A stretch of DNA of 7,213 nucleotides from Rhodanobacter sp. (GCA_026193555.1 JAPHUU010000007.1:1-7213); one strand, 5' to 3'; shown: positions 1 to 5,860, counted from the first letter of the stretch. Notes: generated by a model not told the origin, from the letters alone. A program made the numbers and translations.

Positions 1-134
1 CCAAGCAGAAGGAAGAGGAAGCCCGGCGCAAGGAGGCCGAGCAGCTGCGTGCCGACCCGCCGACATCGGAGAATGCCGGTTCCACGCAGAGTCAGCGTGA
101 GCGCGACTCCAGCGACTCCAGCGATTCCAAGTAG
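1..134 (+). CDS. tatA: TatA, C-terminal tail (partial, 5' end outside window)
   Basis: This is the last 43 codons of a gene whose start lies left of the window. The codon phase begins at position 3 and ends with TAG at 132-134. The visible peptide is highly charged: a Lys/Glu/Arg-rich stretch (KQKEEEARRKEAEQ) followed by a Ser/Asp-rich end (DSSDSSDSK). TatA proteins are small, with one membrane helix, an amphipathic helix and an unstructured polar tail, and they oligomerise to form the translocation site of the twin-arginine pathway. The tail alone carries no diagnostic motif, so the identification rests mainly on position: it lies 24 nt upstream of tatB in the order tatA-tatB-tatC. The last codons are built from a 9-bp tandem repeat. 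Any other small protein with a charged tail is possible but unlikely in this place. Confidence 0.8.
   Translation, partial: KQKEEEARRKEAEQLRADPPTSENAGSTQSQRERDSSDSSDSK
103..129 (+). repeat. Three tandem copies of a 9-bp unit in the tatA tail
   Basis: The unit GCGACTCCA occurs at 103-111 and 112-120, and again at 121-129 with one change (GCGATTCCA). It is in frame and encodes the Asp-Ser-Ser repeats at the TatA C-terminus. Copy number could vary by slippage without breaking the frame. Confidence 0.85.
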
Positions 135-147
135 GCACGTAGTGGTC

Positions 148-151
148 GGAG
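148..151 (+). promoter_or_regulatory. Ribosome binding site of tatB
   Basis: GGAG lies 7 nt before the ATG at 159. This spacing supports that ATG as the tatB start. It sits in the 24-nt gap between tatA and tatB, so no separate promoter is needed. Confidence 0.6.
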
Positions 152-158
152 CGCGGCG

Positions 159-605
159 ATGATCGAGATCAGTCTCGGCAAATTGGTATTGCTCGCGCTC
201 ATCGCGTTGATCGTGCTGGGCCCCGAGAAGTTGCCAGGTGCCGCGCGAACCGCCGGCGCGCTGCTGCGGCGCGTCCGCAGTGGCTGGGACAACGTGCGGT
301 CCGAAGTCGAGCGCGAGCTGGAAATCGAGGAGATCAAGCGTGCTGCACGGGAGGCAGCTGCGGGCGCGGAGGCCGCCCAGAAGGAATTCAAGGAGTCGAT
401 GCAGCAGGTGCATGAGCCGCTCGCCGGTGTGGCCGCGATGCTGAAGTCGTCGTCGACCGCGAACGCCGACGATGAACCGAAATCCCCCTCTGACGCCGAA
501 GCCAAGCCAGACCCGTCCGCCACGGGCGCCCAGTCCGAGTTGCCGCTGGAGCAGCCGGTCGCTTCCCCGACATCCACTGCGGACTCCTCCCATGGCGGCG
601 CCTGA
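159..605 (+). CDS. tatB: TatB, twin-arginine translocase receptor subunit
   Basis: TatB works with TatC in the inner membrane to bind twin-arginine signal peptides before TatA assembles. The 148-residue protein starts with a short periplasmic end and one membrane helix (about residues 4-20). The family hinge LGPEKLP follows (20-26). Then come an amphipathic helix rich in Arg and Ala (about 27-45) and a long charged helix (about 46-90, with EVERELEIEEIKRAAREAA). The tail from about 95 is Pro/Ser/Asp-rich and probably disordered. The longer charged helix and the second position in the operon favour TatB over TatA. Residue 8, inside the membrane helix, is Lys, where E. coli TatB has Glu; from memory, betaproteobacterial TatBs can also carry Lys there. 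The start is set by GGAG 7 nt upstream and by the hinge being at its usual distance from the N-terminus. The last 14 nt overlap tatC. Confidence 0.93.
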   Translation: MIEISLGKLVLLALIALIVLGPEKLPGAARTAGALLRRVRSGWDNVRSEVERELEIEEIKRAAREAAAGAEAAQKEFKESMQQVHEPLAGVAAMLKSSSTANADDEPKSPSDAEAKPDPSATGAQSELPLEQPVASPTSTADSSHGGA

Positions 606-1365
606 AGAACCCGACACCCCGGCAACCGAGCAGCTGCAACAGGGGCTGTTTTCGCACCTGCTCGAGCTGCGTGCACGCCTGCTCAAGGCCGTCGCCACCA
701 TCGTGCTGGTGCTGCTTGCACTGGTGCCGTTTGCCAACCGGCTGTACTCCGCGCTGGCGGCCCCGCTGGTGGCGCGCTTGCCGCAGGGTGCGCATCTGAT
801 CGCCACGGAAGTAACCAGCCCGTTCCTGACACCGCTCAAACTGGCTTTCTATACCGCGCTGTTTGTCAGCATGCCGGTGATCCTCTATCAGCTGTGGGCT
901 TTCGTCAGTCCTGGCCTGTACAAGCACGAGAAGCGGCTGGCACGCCCACTGCTGCTGGCGTCGCTGGCTCTGTTCTACACGGGCTGCGCGTTCGCCTATT
1001 TCCTGGTGCTGCCGGCGGCATTCCGCTTCCTCACGGCGGTGACGCCGCAGGGCGTGGAGATGATGACGGACATCACCCACTATCTCGATTTCGTGATGCT
1101 GATGTTCTTCGCGTTCGGGTTGTGCTTCGAGGTGCCGGTCGCCGTGGTGGTGCTGGCGGCGGTAGGTATCGTCGACCTGCAGAAGCTGCGCAACGGGCGC
1201 CGTTACGCGATCGTGGGTGCCTTCGCGATCGCTGCGTTGATTACCCCGCCGGACATCACCTCGATGATGATGCTGGGCATTCCGATGTGCCTGCTCTACG
1301 AGTTGGGGCTGCTGGCCGTGCGCTGGCTGATCAAGCCCGGTTCGCTGCGGTCGGAGTCGGACTGA
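592..1365 (+). CDS. tatC: TatC, twin-arginine translocase core subunit
   Basis: TatC is the six-helix inner-membrane protein that recognises the twin-arginine motif and nucleates the translocase. The 257-residue product matches the usual length. Family landmarks appear in order: SHLLELRARLL at the cytoplasmic N-terminus (21-31), SPFLTPLKLAF (76-86), LYQLWAFVSPGLYKHEKR (98-115), YLDFVMLMFFAFGLCFEVPV (164-183) and ITPPDITS (217-224). F104 and E113 match the E. coli signal-peptide contact residues F94 and E103. E180 and D221 match E170 and D211. The reading frame is open upstream to an ATG at 472, but that would add 40 Pro/Arg-rich residues unlike TatC. The ATG at 592 gives a normal N-terminus. 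No Shine-Dalgarno sequence is visible before 592, and the 14-nt overlap with tatB suggests translational coupling. The gene ends 9 nt from the oppositely oriented priA. Confidence 0.96.
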   Translation: MAAPEEPDTPATEQLQQGLFSHLLELRARLLKAVATIVLVLLALVPFANRLYSALAAPLVARLPQGAHLIATEVTSPFLTPLKLAFYTALFVSMPVILYQLWAFVSPGLYKHEKRLARPLLLASLALFYTGCAFAYFLVLPAAFRFLTAVTPQGVEMMTDITHYLDFVMLMFFAFGLCFEVPVAVVVLAAVGIVDLQKLRNGRRYAIVGAFAIAALITPPDITSMMMLGIPMCLLYELGLLAVRWLIKPGSLRSESD

Positions 1366-1379
1366 GCCGGCAGCTCAGT
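1361..1379. terminator. Inverted repeat spanning the stop codons of tatC and priA; possible bidirectional terminator
   Basis: ACTGAGC (1361-1367) and GCTCAGT (1373-1379) are perfect inverse complements separated by CGGCA. The tatC stop (TGA, 1363-1365) lies in the left arm and the priA stop (minus-strand TGA, 1375-1377) in the right arm. A 7-bp stem with a 5-nt loop would form in either transcript. Neither strand has a following T-tract, so a classical intrinsic terminator is not demonstrated. Confidence 0.45.
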
Positions 1380-3549
1380 ACAGATCGATCGGGTCGACAT
1401 CCAGTGACCAGTGCACGCGCCGTCCTGCGGGCAGGGTAGACAGCGCCCGTTGCCAGGTGTGAAGCATGCTGCGCAGAGGGCCGCGGCTGGTGGCTTCCAG
1501 CAGCAATTGTCCACGATGACGGTTTGCGCGCAGCGGCATGGGGGCGGGCATTGGGCCGGCGACCTGCAGCGCTGCGTCGTCAGGCAGGGCCGCATGGGCA
1601 GCGGCGAGAAACGCATCCAGTGCCTCGCGCTGCACCGCGTCGGCACGCAGCAGGACCTGGTGGCTGTACGGCGGCAACTGGATCTGGCGACGCTCGGCCA
1701 GCAGTTCGCGGGCGGCGGCGGCATAGCCTTGCGCCAGCAAGCCGCGCAGCAGCGGGTGATCCGGTTGATGGGTCTGCAGCAACACCAGCCCGGGCTTGTG
1801 CGCCCGTCCAGCGCGTCCGGCTACCTGTACCACCAGTTGCGCCAGCCGTTCACCGGCGCGGAAATCCACGCTGTGCAGGCCTTCGTCCACGCCCACGATC
1901 GCGACCAGTGTGAGGTTGGGCAAGTCATGGCCCTTGGCCAGCATCTGGGTGCCGACCAGGATGGCGGGCTGATCATCGTGGAGGGTCGCCAGCAGCTGTT
2001 CGAGGGCGTCGCGGCGGCGGGTGGTCTCGCGATCCACGCGCAGCACCGGCACCTGCGGAAACTGCGCCATCAGCGCTTCCTCCAGCCGTTCGGTGCCCTG
2101 GCCCTGCGGTTTCAGATCGACCGCGCCGCAACCGGGGCAGGCTACCGGTACCCGTTGCCGAAAGTCGCAGTGGTGGCAGATCAGCTGGCGCCTGCCGGCG
2201 TGCAGGGTCAGCGGGCGCTCGCAGCGCTTGCAGGTGGCGTGCCAGCCACAGCCATGGCACAGCAGCACCGGTGCGTAGCCACGGCGGTTGCGGAATACCA
2301 GCGCCTGTTCGCCGCGCGCCAGCGTCTCAGCCACCGCCGCCAGCAGGGCCGGCGACAGGCCATGCTCCAGCCGCTGTGCGCGCATGTCGATGATCCGCAC
2401 CTGCGGCGGCCGGATCGCCCCGGGTCGGGCGCGCAGGTGCAGACTTCGATAGCGACCGGCCTCCACATTGGCCAGCGATTCCAGCGACGGCGTGCCCGAG
2501 CCCAGCAGTACCGGCACGTTCAGCGCGCGCGCGCGCACCAGCGCCAGATCGCGGGCGTGATAGCGAAACCCCTCCTGCTGCTTGTAGGCGCTGTCGTGCT
2601 CCTCATCGACGATGATCAGGCCGGCTTGCGGCAGCGGTGTGAACACCGCCGAGCGAGTGCCAAGGATCACTCGTGCGCTGCCGGCGCGGGCACGCAGCCA
2701 GGCGCGTGCACGGTCACCCTCGGACAGGTTGGAGTGCAGCACCTCGACGGTCACACCGAGGCGCTGGCGCAACCGCTTGACGGTCTGCGGCGCCAGACCG
2801 ATCTCCGGCACCAGCAGCAATACCTGCCGCCCTTGTGCCAGCACCTGCTCGATCAGTGCCAGGTAGACCTCGGTCTTGCCGCTGCCGGTGACACCGTCGA
2901 GCAGGAACGGTTGGTAACGGCCGAGCGTGGCACTGACGGTGCCGACCGCCAGTCGCTGCTCATCACTCAAATGCGGCGCCAACGTGGTCGCCGCTGCGGG
3001 ATCATGTGCGGCCTGCTCGCTGCGTTCGAGCAGACCGGCGCCGGCCAGACGTCGGGCCGCCGCGCGCCAGCCGGGCAAACGTTCGGTCAGTTCCTGCGCG
3101 CTCATCGTGCCGTCCGCCAGCGTCGCCAGCAGCTCCCGGCTGCCACCGCGGCGACTACCGGCATCGAGGGCACTGCGGCCGGCGATGCTGAGTGACCAGT
3201 ATTCCTCGCCGATCGGTGGCAGCGGCTTCGCTTCGCGCAGAGTCAGCGGCAGCGCATTGGCGTAGGCTTCGCCCGGCGCGCCGAGCCAGTAGTCGGCAGC
3301 CCATGCCAGCGACTGCATCAGTTCGGCGTCGAGCAGTGGCGTCTCGTCCAGCAGTCGCACCACCTGTTTCATGCGGCTGTCGCTGACCGTCGCTTCAATG
3401 TTGGTCGCCACCACCACGCCGACCTGCTTGCCATGCCCGAATGGCACCAGCACGCGGCTGCCTGCGGCCGCCTGACCCACCGCCGGCGGCAGGTAATCGA
3501 ACAGGGTAAGCAGGGGTACGGGCAGGGCAACGCGAAGGACGACGGACAT
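1375..3549 (-). CDS. priA: PriA, primosomal replication-restart helicase
   Basis: PriA binds stalled or repaired forks, unwinds the lagging strand from 3' to 5' and starts reloading of DnaB. The 724-residue product is close to the E. coli length of 732. The N-terminal 3'-DNA-binding domain (about 1-105, LFDYLPP, VPFG) is followed by a winged-helix-like segment (about 135-180). The helicase core has Walker A GVTGSGKT (219-226; K225), the DEEH box (315-318), GSGTPSLES (350-358), GTQMLAKGHD (533-542) and QVAGRAGR (575-582). Eight zinc-ligand cysteines lie at 431, 434, 440, 443, 458, 461, 471 and 474. A C-terminal domain follows from about 630. All key residues are present, so the enzyme should be active. 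The frame is open to an ATG at 3651, but the start at 3549 begins directly at the family N-terminus and has a good ribosome site. The minus strand shows a TACACT hexamer at 3574-3569 as a weak -10 candidate, without a convincing -35. Confidence 0.97.
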   Translation of the reverse strand: MSVVLRVALPVPLLTLFDYLPPAVGQAAAGSRVLVPFGHGKQVGVVVATNIEATVSDSRMKQVVRLLDETPLLDAELMQSLAWAADYWLGAPGEAYANALPLTLREAKPLPPIGEEYWSLSIAGRSALDAGSRRGGSRELLATLADGTMSAQELTERLPGWRAAARRLAGAGLLERSEQAAHDPAAATTLAPHLSDEQRLAVGTVSATLGRYQPFLLDGVTGSGKTEVYLALIEQVLAQGRQVLLLVPEIGLAPQTVKRLRQRLGVTVEVLHSNLSEGDRARAWLRARAGSARVILGTRSAVFTPLPQAGLIIVDEEHDSAYKQQEGFRYHARDLALVRARALNVPVLLGSGTPSLESLANVEAGRYRSLHLRARPGAIRPPQVRIIDMRAQRLEHGLSPALLAAVAETLARGEQALVFRNRRGYAPVLLCHGCGWHATCKRCERPLTLHAGRRQLICHHCDFRQRVPVACPGCGAVDLKPQGQGTERLEEALMAQFPQVPVLRVDRETTRRRDALEQLLATLHDDQPAILVGTQMLAKGHDLPNLTLVAIVGVDEGLHSVDFRAGERLAQLVVQVAGRAGRAHKPGLVLLQTHQPDHPLLRGLLAQGYAAAARELLAERRQIQLPPYSHQVLLRADAVQREALDAFLAAAHAALPDDAALQVAGPMPAPMPLRANRHRGQLLLEATSRGPLRSMLHTWQRALSTLPAGRRVHWSLDVDPIDLY

Positions 3550-3551
3550 GG

Positions 3552-3558
3552 CCACCTC
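3552..3558 (-). promoter_or_regulatory. Ribosome binding site of priA
   Basis: On the minus strand GAGGTGG precedes the ATG at 3549, with GAGG 5 nt from the start codon. This decides the priA start in favour of 3549 over the in-frame ATG at 3651. Confidence 0.75.
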
Positions 3559-3694
3559 ATGGCCGGTCAGTGTAACCGTGATGCCAGCGAGCTCGGGTCG
3601 GCACCTGACCTGCGTTGTGTTCAAGTTGTGAATACTTGCTGCCTGCGGCATGAGAAGACGAGGCTAAGTTGCTCTGTCCGTGGTGGTTTTTCGA

Positions 3695-3717
3695 TTATCC
3701 ACAAGCGCTGTGGATAA
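3695..3717. promoter_or_regulatory. Inverted pair of perfect DnaA boxes upstream of priA
   Basis: TTATCCACA at 3695-3703 is the exact DnaA-box consensus. Its exact inverse complement, TGTGGATAA, lies at 3709-3717, with AGCGC between them. The 23-bp site is about 146 bp upstream of the priA start. DnaA is the replication initiator and also a transcription factor, so the site could tie priA expression to replication status or act as a DnaA-titrating site. No dnaA, dnaN or rpmH is nearby, so this is not the standard oriC position. As RNA it could also form a 9-bp hairpin, but without a T-tract next to it. Confidence 0.7.
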
Positions 3718-3720
3718 GTC

Positions 3721-3729
3721 TGTGGATGC
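3721..3729 (-). promoter_or_regulatory. Possible third, weaker DnaA box
   Basis: TGTGGATGC matches seven of nine positions of the TGTGGATAA orientation. It lies exactly 12 bp beyond the start of the second perfect box, in the same orientation. The regular spacing makes it more credible than a lone partial match. Confidence 0.4.
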
Positions 3730-3735
3730 AGCATG

Positions 3736-3769
3736 GTAGGAGCCGCCCCAAGGCGCGCCGCAGCGCCTT
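3736..3769. repeat. REP-like hairpin element (single degenerate copy)
   Basis: GTAGGAGC (3736-3743) is followed by a small GC-rich hairpin, CGCC-CCAA-GGCG (3744-3755). This is the head-plus-hairpin layout of REP sequences common in Xanthomonadales and Pseudomonas genomes. A second, overlapping hairpin is AAGGCGC (3750-3756), a 6-nt loop and GCGCCTT (3763-3769). That one is followed by a single further T on the plus strand and could weakly terminate transcription. No second copy was found in the window. The family assignment rests on remembered sequence style only. Confidence 0.4.
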
Positions 3770-3786
3770 TCATGACGGCTTGATGA

Positions 3787-3826
3787 AGTTTTCGTCACGA
3801 AAAAATACATATGTAAATCAATATGG
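3787..3826. other. AT-rich island with a perfect palindrome
   Basis: This 40-bp stretch is about 72 percent A+T inside otherwise GC-rich DNA. It contains the inverted repeat TTTTCG-TCA-CGAAAA (3789-3803) and the perfect 10-bp palindrome TACATATGTA (3806-3815). It could be a promoter or protein-binding region, or an easily melted segment about 70 bp from the DnaA boxes. No matched -35/-10 pair is convincing. No gene of its own is seen from here to about 3965. Confidence 0.4.
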
Positions 3827-3965
3827 TACGGACCGTCGTCAGGATCGGTTCAGACAAGTGACAAAATATGCTCGCCCGCCTTGACAGGTTGATGTCGCTG
3901 TGCAAAACCCGCAAGCACGGGCTCGCCATCACGCTGGGTTCGCGCCCTGCAGACACCCCGTCGAC

Positions 3966-4366
3966 AGTTCGCCGGGCCAAGCCAAACAGGCGGGCGGCAA
4001 CCAGTGCAGTCGCCAGCACCCACCCGTAACAGCAGCCGACCACGAGGTATTTCAGGACCGTCATCGGCCAACCTTGCTGATAGATCCGCTTCTGCATGAT
4101 CAGCAGGTAGAGCGGTGCGCACAAGCCGATGGCCCACTGCAGCCAGAGCAATGGCACGCCGATCCAGCGAGCATGAGGTGTCCGCCAGCCGGCCAGAAAA
4201 TGGATCGCGATCCCGGGCGACCGACTCGGAAACAGGAACGCACGGCTGTGCAGCGCCACGATCAGGGGTTCCTGCCGCCGGTGACGGAACAGGCAGATCA
4301 GCTTGAGCAGCAGGGTGCGCCGAAATTGGGGCAATGCAACGCTTCGTGACTGTTCAGTTGCTTCAT
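3966..4366 (-). pseudogene. Decayed DUF3667-type membrane protein gene (internal deletion plus frameshift)
   Basis: The minus strand from about 4313 to 3966 encodes a peptide resembling the C-terminal half of DUF3667 proteins. It has LLLKLICLFRHRRQEPLIVALHSRAFLF in two parts (LLLKLICLFRHRR, then EPLIVALHSRAFLF), a membrane helix around GVPLLWLQWAIGLCAPLYLLI, the segment KRIYQQGWPMTVLKYLVVG and a last helix. In a different frame, an ATG at 4366 preceded by GGGGGAG opens a 22-codon ORF with HCPNFGAP. That resembles the family's N-terminal zinc ribbon CPNCGAP with one Cys lost. It ends at a TGA at 4298-4300. The two pieces meet near 4310-4322, so the middle of the gene appears deleted and the halves are out of frame. 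A longer open frame (4430 down to 3795) covers the C-terminal part and could be called a hypothetical protein, but its extra ends look unrelated to the family. The family's function is unknown. The assignment is from memory of family patterns. Confidence 0.55.
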
Positions 4367-4423
4367 CGCTCCCCCAACCTGCGCAGCGCGCCATCTGGGC
4401 ACAAGGGTGCGCTCGGCGAAGCG

Positions 4424-4436
4424 GAGCCAATGGCTC
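4424..4436. promoter_or_regulatory. Inverted repeat at the MATE promoter, possible operator
   Basis: GAGCCA (4424-4429) and TGGCTC (4431-4436) are perfect inverse complements around a single A. The site ends 3 bp before the -10-like TAGAAT, where a repressor would block RNA polymerase. MATE pumps are often controlled by nearby MarR- or TetR-type repressors, but no regulator gene is in the window. Confidence 0.4.
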
Positions 4437-4439
4437 AGG

Positions 4440-4445
4440 TAGAAT
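4440..4445 (+). promoter_or_regulatory. Candidate -10 element for the MATE gene
   Basis: TAGAAT differs from TATAAT at one position and lies 26 nt before the ATG at 4472. Transcription would begin near 4452, giving a leader of about 20 nt. This fits the start at 4472 and not the earlier in-frame ATGs at 4334 and 4430. No good -35 hexamer is found at the expected distance (CGAAGC at 4417-4422), so an activator or another promoter may be needed. Confidence 0.4.
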
Positions 4446-4471
4446 CAGCGGCCCTGGAGTCTGCTGAGTCG

Positions 4472-5860
4472 ATGAAACCCTACCGTCCCGAACGCGTCCG
4501 CCTGGCGCATGAGATGCGCGCCACCGTGCTTCTCGCCTTGCCGTTGATACTGGCCCAGCTGGCGGCGATGGGCAGCAGCGTGATCGATACGGTGCTGGCC
4601 GGTCATGTCAGCGCGCACGTGCTGGGTGCGGTGGCGGTGGGCACCAATATCTGGTCGCTGGCCATCGTCAGTGGCATCGGCATCATGATGGCGGTGCCTC
4701 CGTCGGTGGCGCAGTTTGACGGCGCCGGGCGGCGGCTGGAAGTGGGGGCGGTGTTTCGCCAGGCATTGTGGCTGGCCTTGGGCATGGGCGTGCTGCTGTG
4801 GTTCGCGGTGCGCCACGCGGCGCCGCTGATCGACCTGATCGGCGTGACACCGAGCCTGCGTCACGACGTGCAGCGTTTCCTGCTGGCGATCAGCTGGGGT
4901 GCGCCGGCGCTGACCTGTTATTTCGTGTTGCGCGGCCTGTCCGAAGGGCTGTCGCTGACGCGCCCATCAATGTATTTCGGCTTCGGTGGCCTGGTCGTGC
5001 TGGTGCCGCTGGGCTATGTGCTGATGTTCGGCAAGCTCGGCATTCCGCCACAGGGAGCGCACGGTTGTGGCGTGGCCACGGCGATCGTGCTGTGGCTGGA
5101 AATGCTGGCGTTCGGCGTCTACGTGTTGTGTCATCGCCACTACCGCGGTCTGGGTCTGCTTGATCGTTTCGACTGGCCGGATCTGCGCCGGATTGGGGAA
5201 CTGCTGCATATCGGCCTGCCGATGGCGGTGACCCTGCTGGCCGAGGCCGGATTGTTCGTGGCGACCGGGCTGATCATCGCCACGCTGGGCGAGAGTGTCG
5301 TCGCCAGCCATCAGGTGGCGATCAATGTCGCCTCGGTATTTTTCATGATCCCGCTTGGGCTGGCGATGGCGATCACGGTGCGGGTCGGCAATGCGGTGGG
5401 CCGTGGCGACGAGCGCGGCGTTCGTTATGCCGGCCTATGCGGCATCGGCCTGACTCTGGCGACGCAGCTGTTCTCGGCCACGCTGATGTTGTGCCTGCCG
5501 CACTACATCGCCATGTTGTATACCCACGACCCCCACGTGATCACGCTGGCGGTGCAGTTGATCATGCTGGCCGGGCTGTTCCAGTTTTCCGACGGCATCC
5601 AGGTGGCTTCCAATGGCGCACTGCGCGGCCTCAAGGACACTCGTGTGCCGATGGCGATCACCTTGTTTGCCTACTGGGTCATCGGCATGCCGGTTGGCTG
5701 GTGGCTGGCGTTCCATCACGGCATGGGTGCCCGCGGCATGTGGATCGGCCTGATTTCCGGACTCAGCGTGGCGGCGGTGATGCTGTTTGCCCGTTTCTGG
5801 CGCAGCGCATGGAAGCAACGTTGGCGCCCGCTCAGCCAGCGCATGACCGCACCGGCCTGA
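4472..5860 (+). CDS. MATE-family multidrug efflux transporter, NorM type
   Basis: The product is a 12-helix inner-membrane antiporter that expels cationic drugs or metabolites in exchange for Na+ or H+. The 462-residue length is typical. The N-terminal half begins with LALPLILAQLAAMG and IDTVLAGHVSA (helix 1, D39), then GTNIWSLAIVSG and PPSVAQFDGAGR. The second half repeats this layout with GLPMAVTLLAEAGLF (E258), ASHQVAINV, IPLGLAMAITVRVGNAVGRGD and SDGIQVASNGALRGLKDTRVP (D374). D39, E258 and D374 line up at a constant offset of +3 with the ion-binding D36, E255 and D371 of Vibrio cholerae NorM. This supports a working NorM-type pump. Earlier in-frame ATGs exist at 4334 and 4430. The first overlaps the decayed neighbour, and the second precedes the -10 candidate. 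A GGAG at 4456-4459 is 12 nt before 4472, which is rather far. The substrate cannot be told. sppA follows after 24 nt. Confidence 0.93.
   Translation: MKPYRPERVRLAHEMRATVLLALPLILAQLAAMGSSVIDTVLAGHVSAHVLGAVAVGTNIWSLAIVSGIGIMMAVPPSVAQFDGAGRRLEVGAVFRQALWLALGMGVLLWFAVRHAAPLIDLIGVTPSLRHDVQRFLLAISWGAPALTCYFVLRGLSEGLSLTRPSMYFGFGGLVVLVPLGYVLMFGKLGIPPQGAHGCGVATAIVLWLEMLAFGVYVLCHRHYRGLGLLDRFDWPDLRRIGELLHIGLPMAVTLLAEAGLFVATGLIIATLGESVVASHQVAINVASVFFMIPLGLAMAITVRVGNAVGRGDERGVRYAGLCGIGLTLATQLFSATLMLCLPHYIAMLYTHDPHVITLAVQLIMLAGLFQFSDGIQVASNGALRGLKDTRVPMAITLFAYWVIGMPVGWWLAFHHGMGARGMWIGLISGLSVAAVMLFARFWRSAWKQRWRPLSQRMTAPA

Noticed and set aside
472..591. Forty-residue N-terminal extension of TatC from an ATG at 472
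   Set aside because: The added Pro/Arg/Ser-rich residues lie wholly within tatB in another frame and do not resemble TatC. The start at 592 gives the normal family N-terminus.
388..1080. 230-codon minus-strand frame opposite tatB and tatC
   Set aside because: It is a shadow of the Tat genes, rich in Arg, Gln and His, with no family resemblance.
2523..2534. Alternating (GC)6 run within priA, possible Z-DNA or slippage site
   Set aside because: It encodes the ordinary Arg-Ala residues of PriA with GC-preferred codons; nothing beyond composition supports a role.
1411..3195. 594-codon open frame on the plus strand, antisense to priA
   Set aside because: It is rich in Gln, Arg, Ala and His with no recognisable domain, as expected from the opposite strand of a GC-rich gene. 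The minus strand has every PriA motif.
3550..3651. 34-residue N-terminal extension of PriA
   Set aside because: The family N-terminus and a strong ribosome site both point to 3549.
3881..3886. TTGACA as a plus-strand -35 element
   Set aside because: No acceptable -10 hexamer lies 16-18 bp downstream, and no plus-strand gene begins nearby.
4334..4471. N-terminal extension of the MATE protein from ATG 4334 or 4430
   Set aside because: The extra residues precede the normal MATE start, overlap the decayed neighbour's 5' end and the candidate operator, and would require transcription from further upstream.
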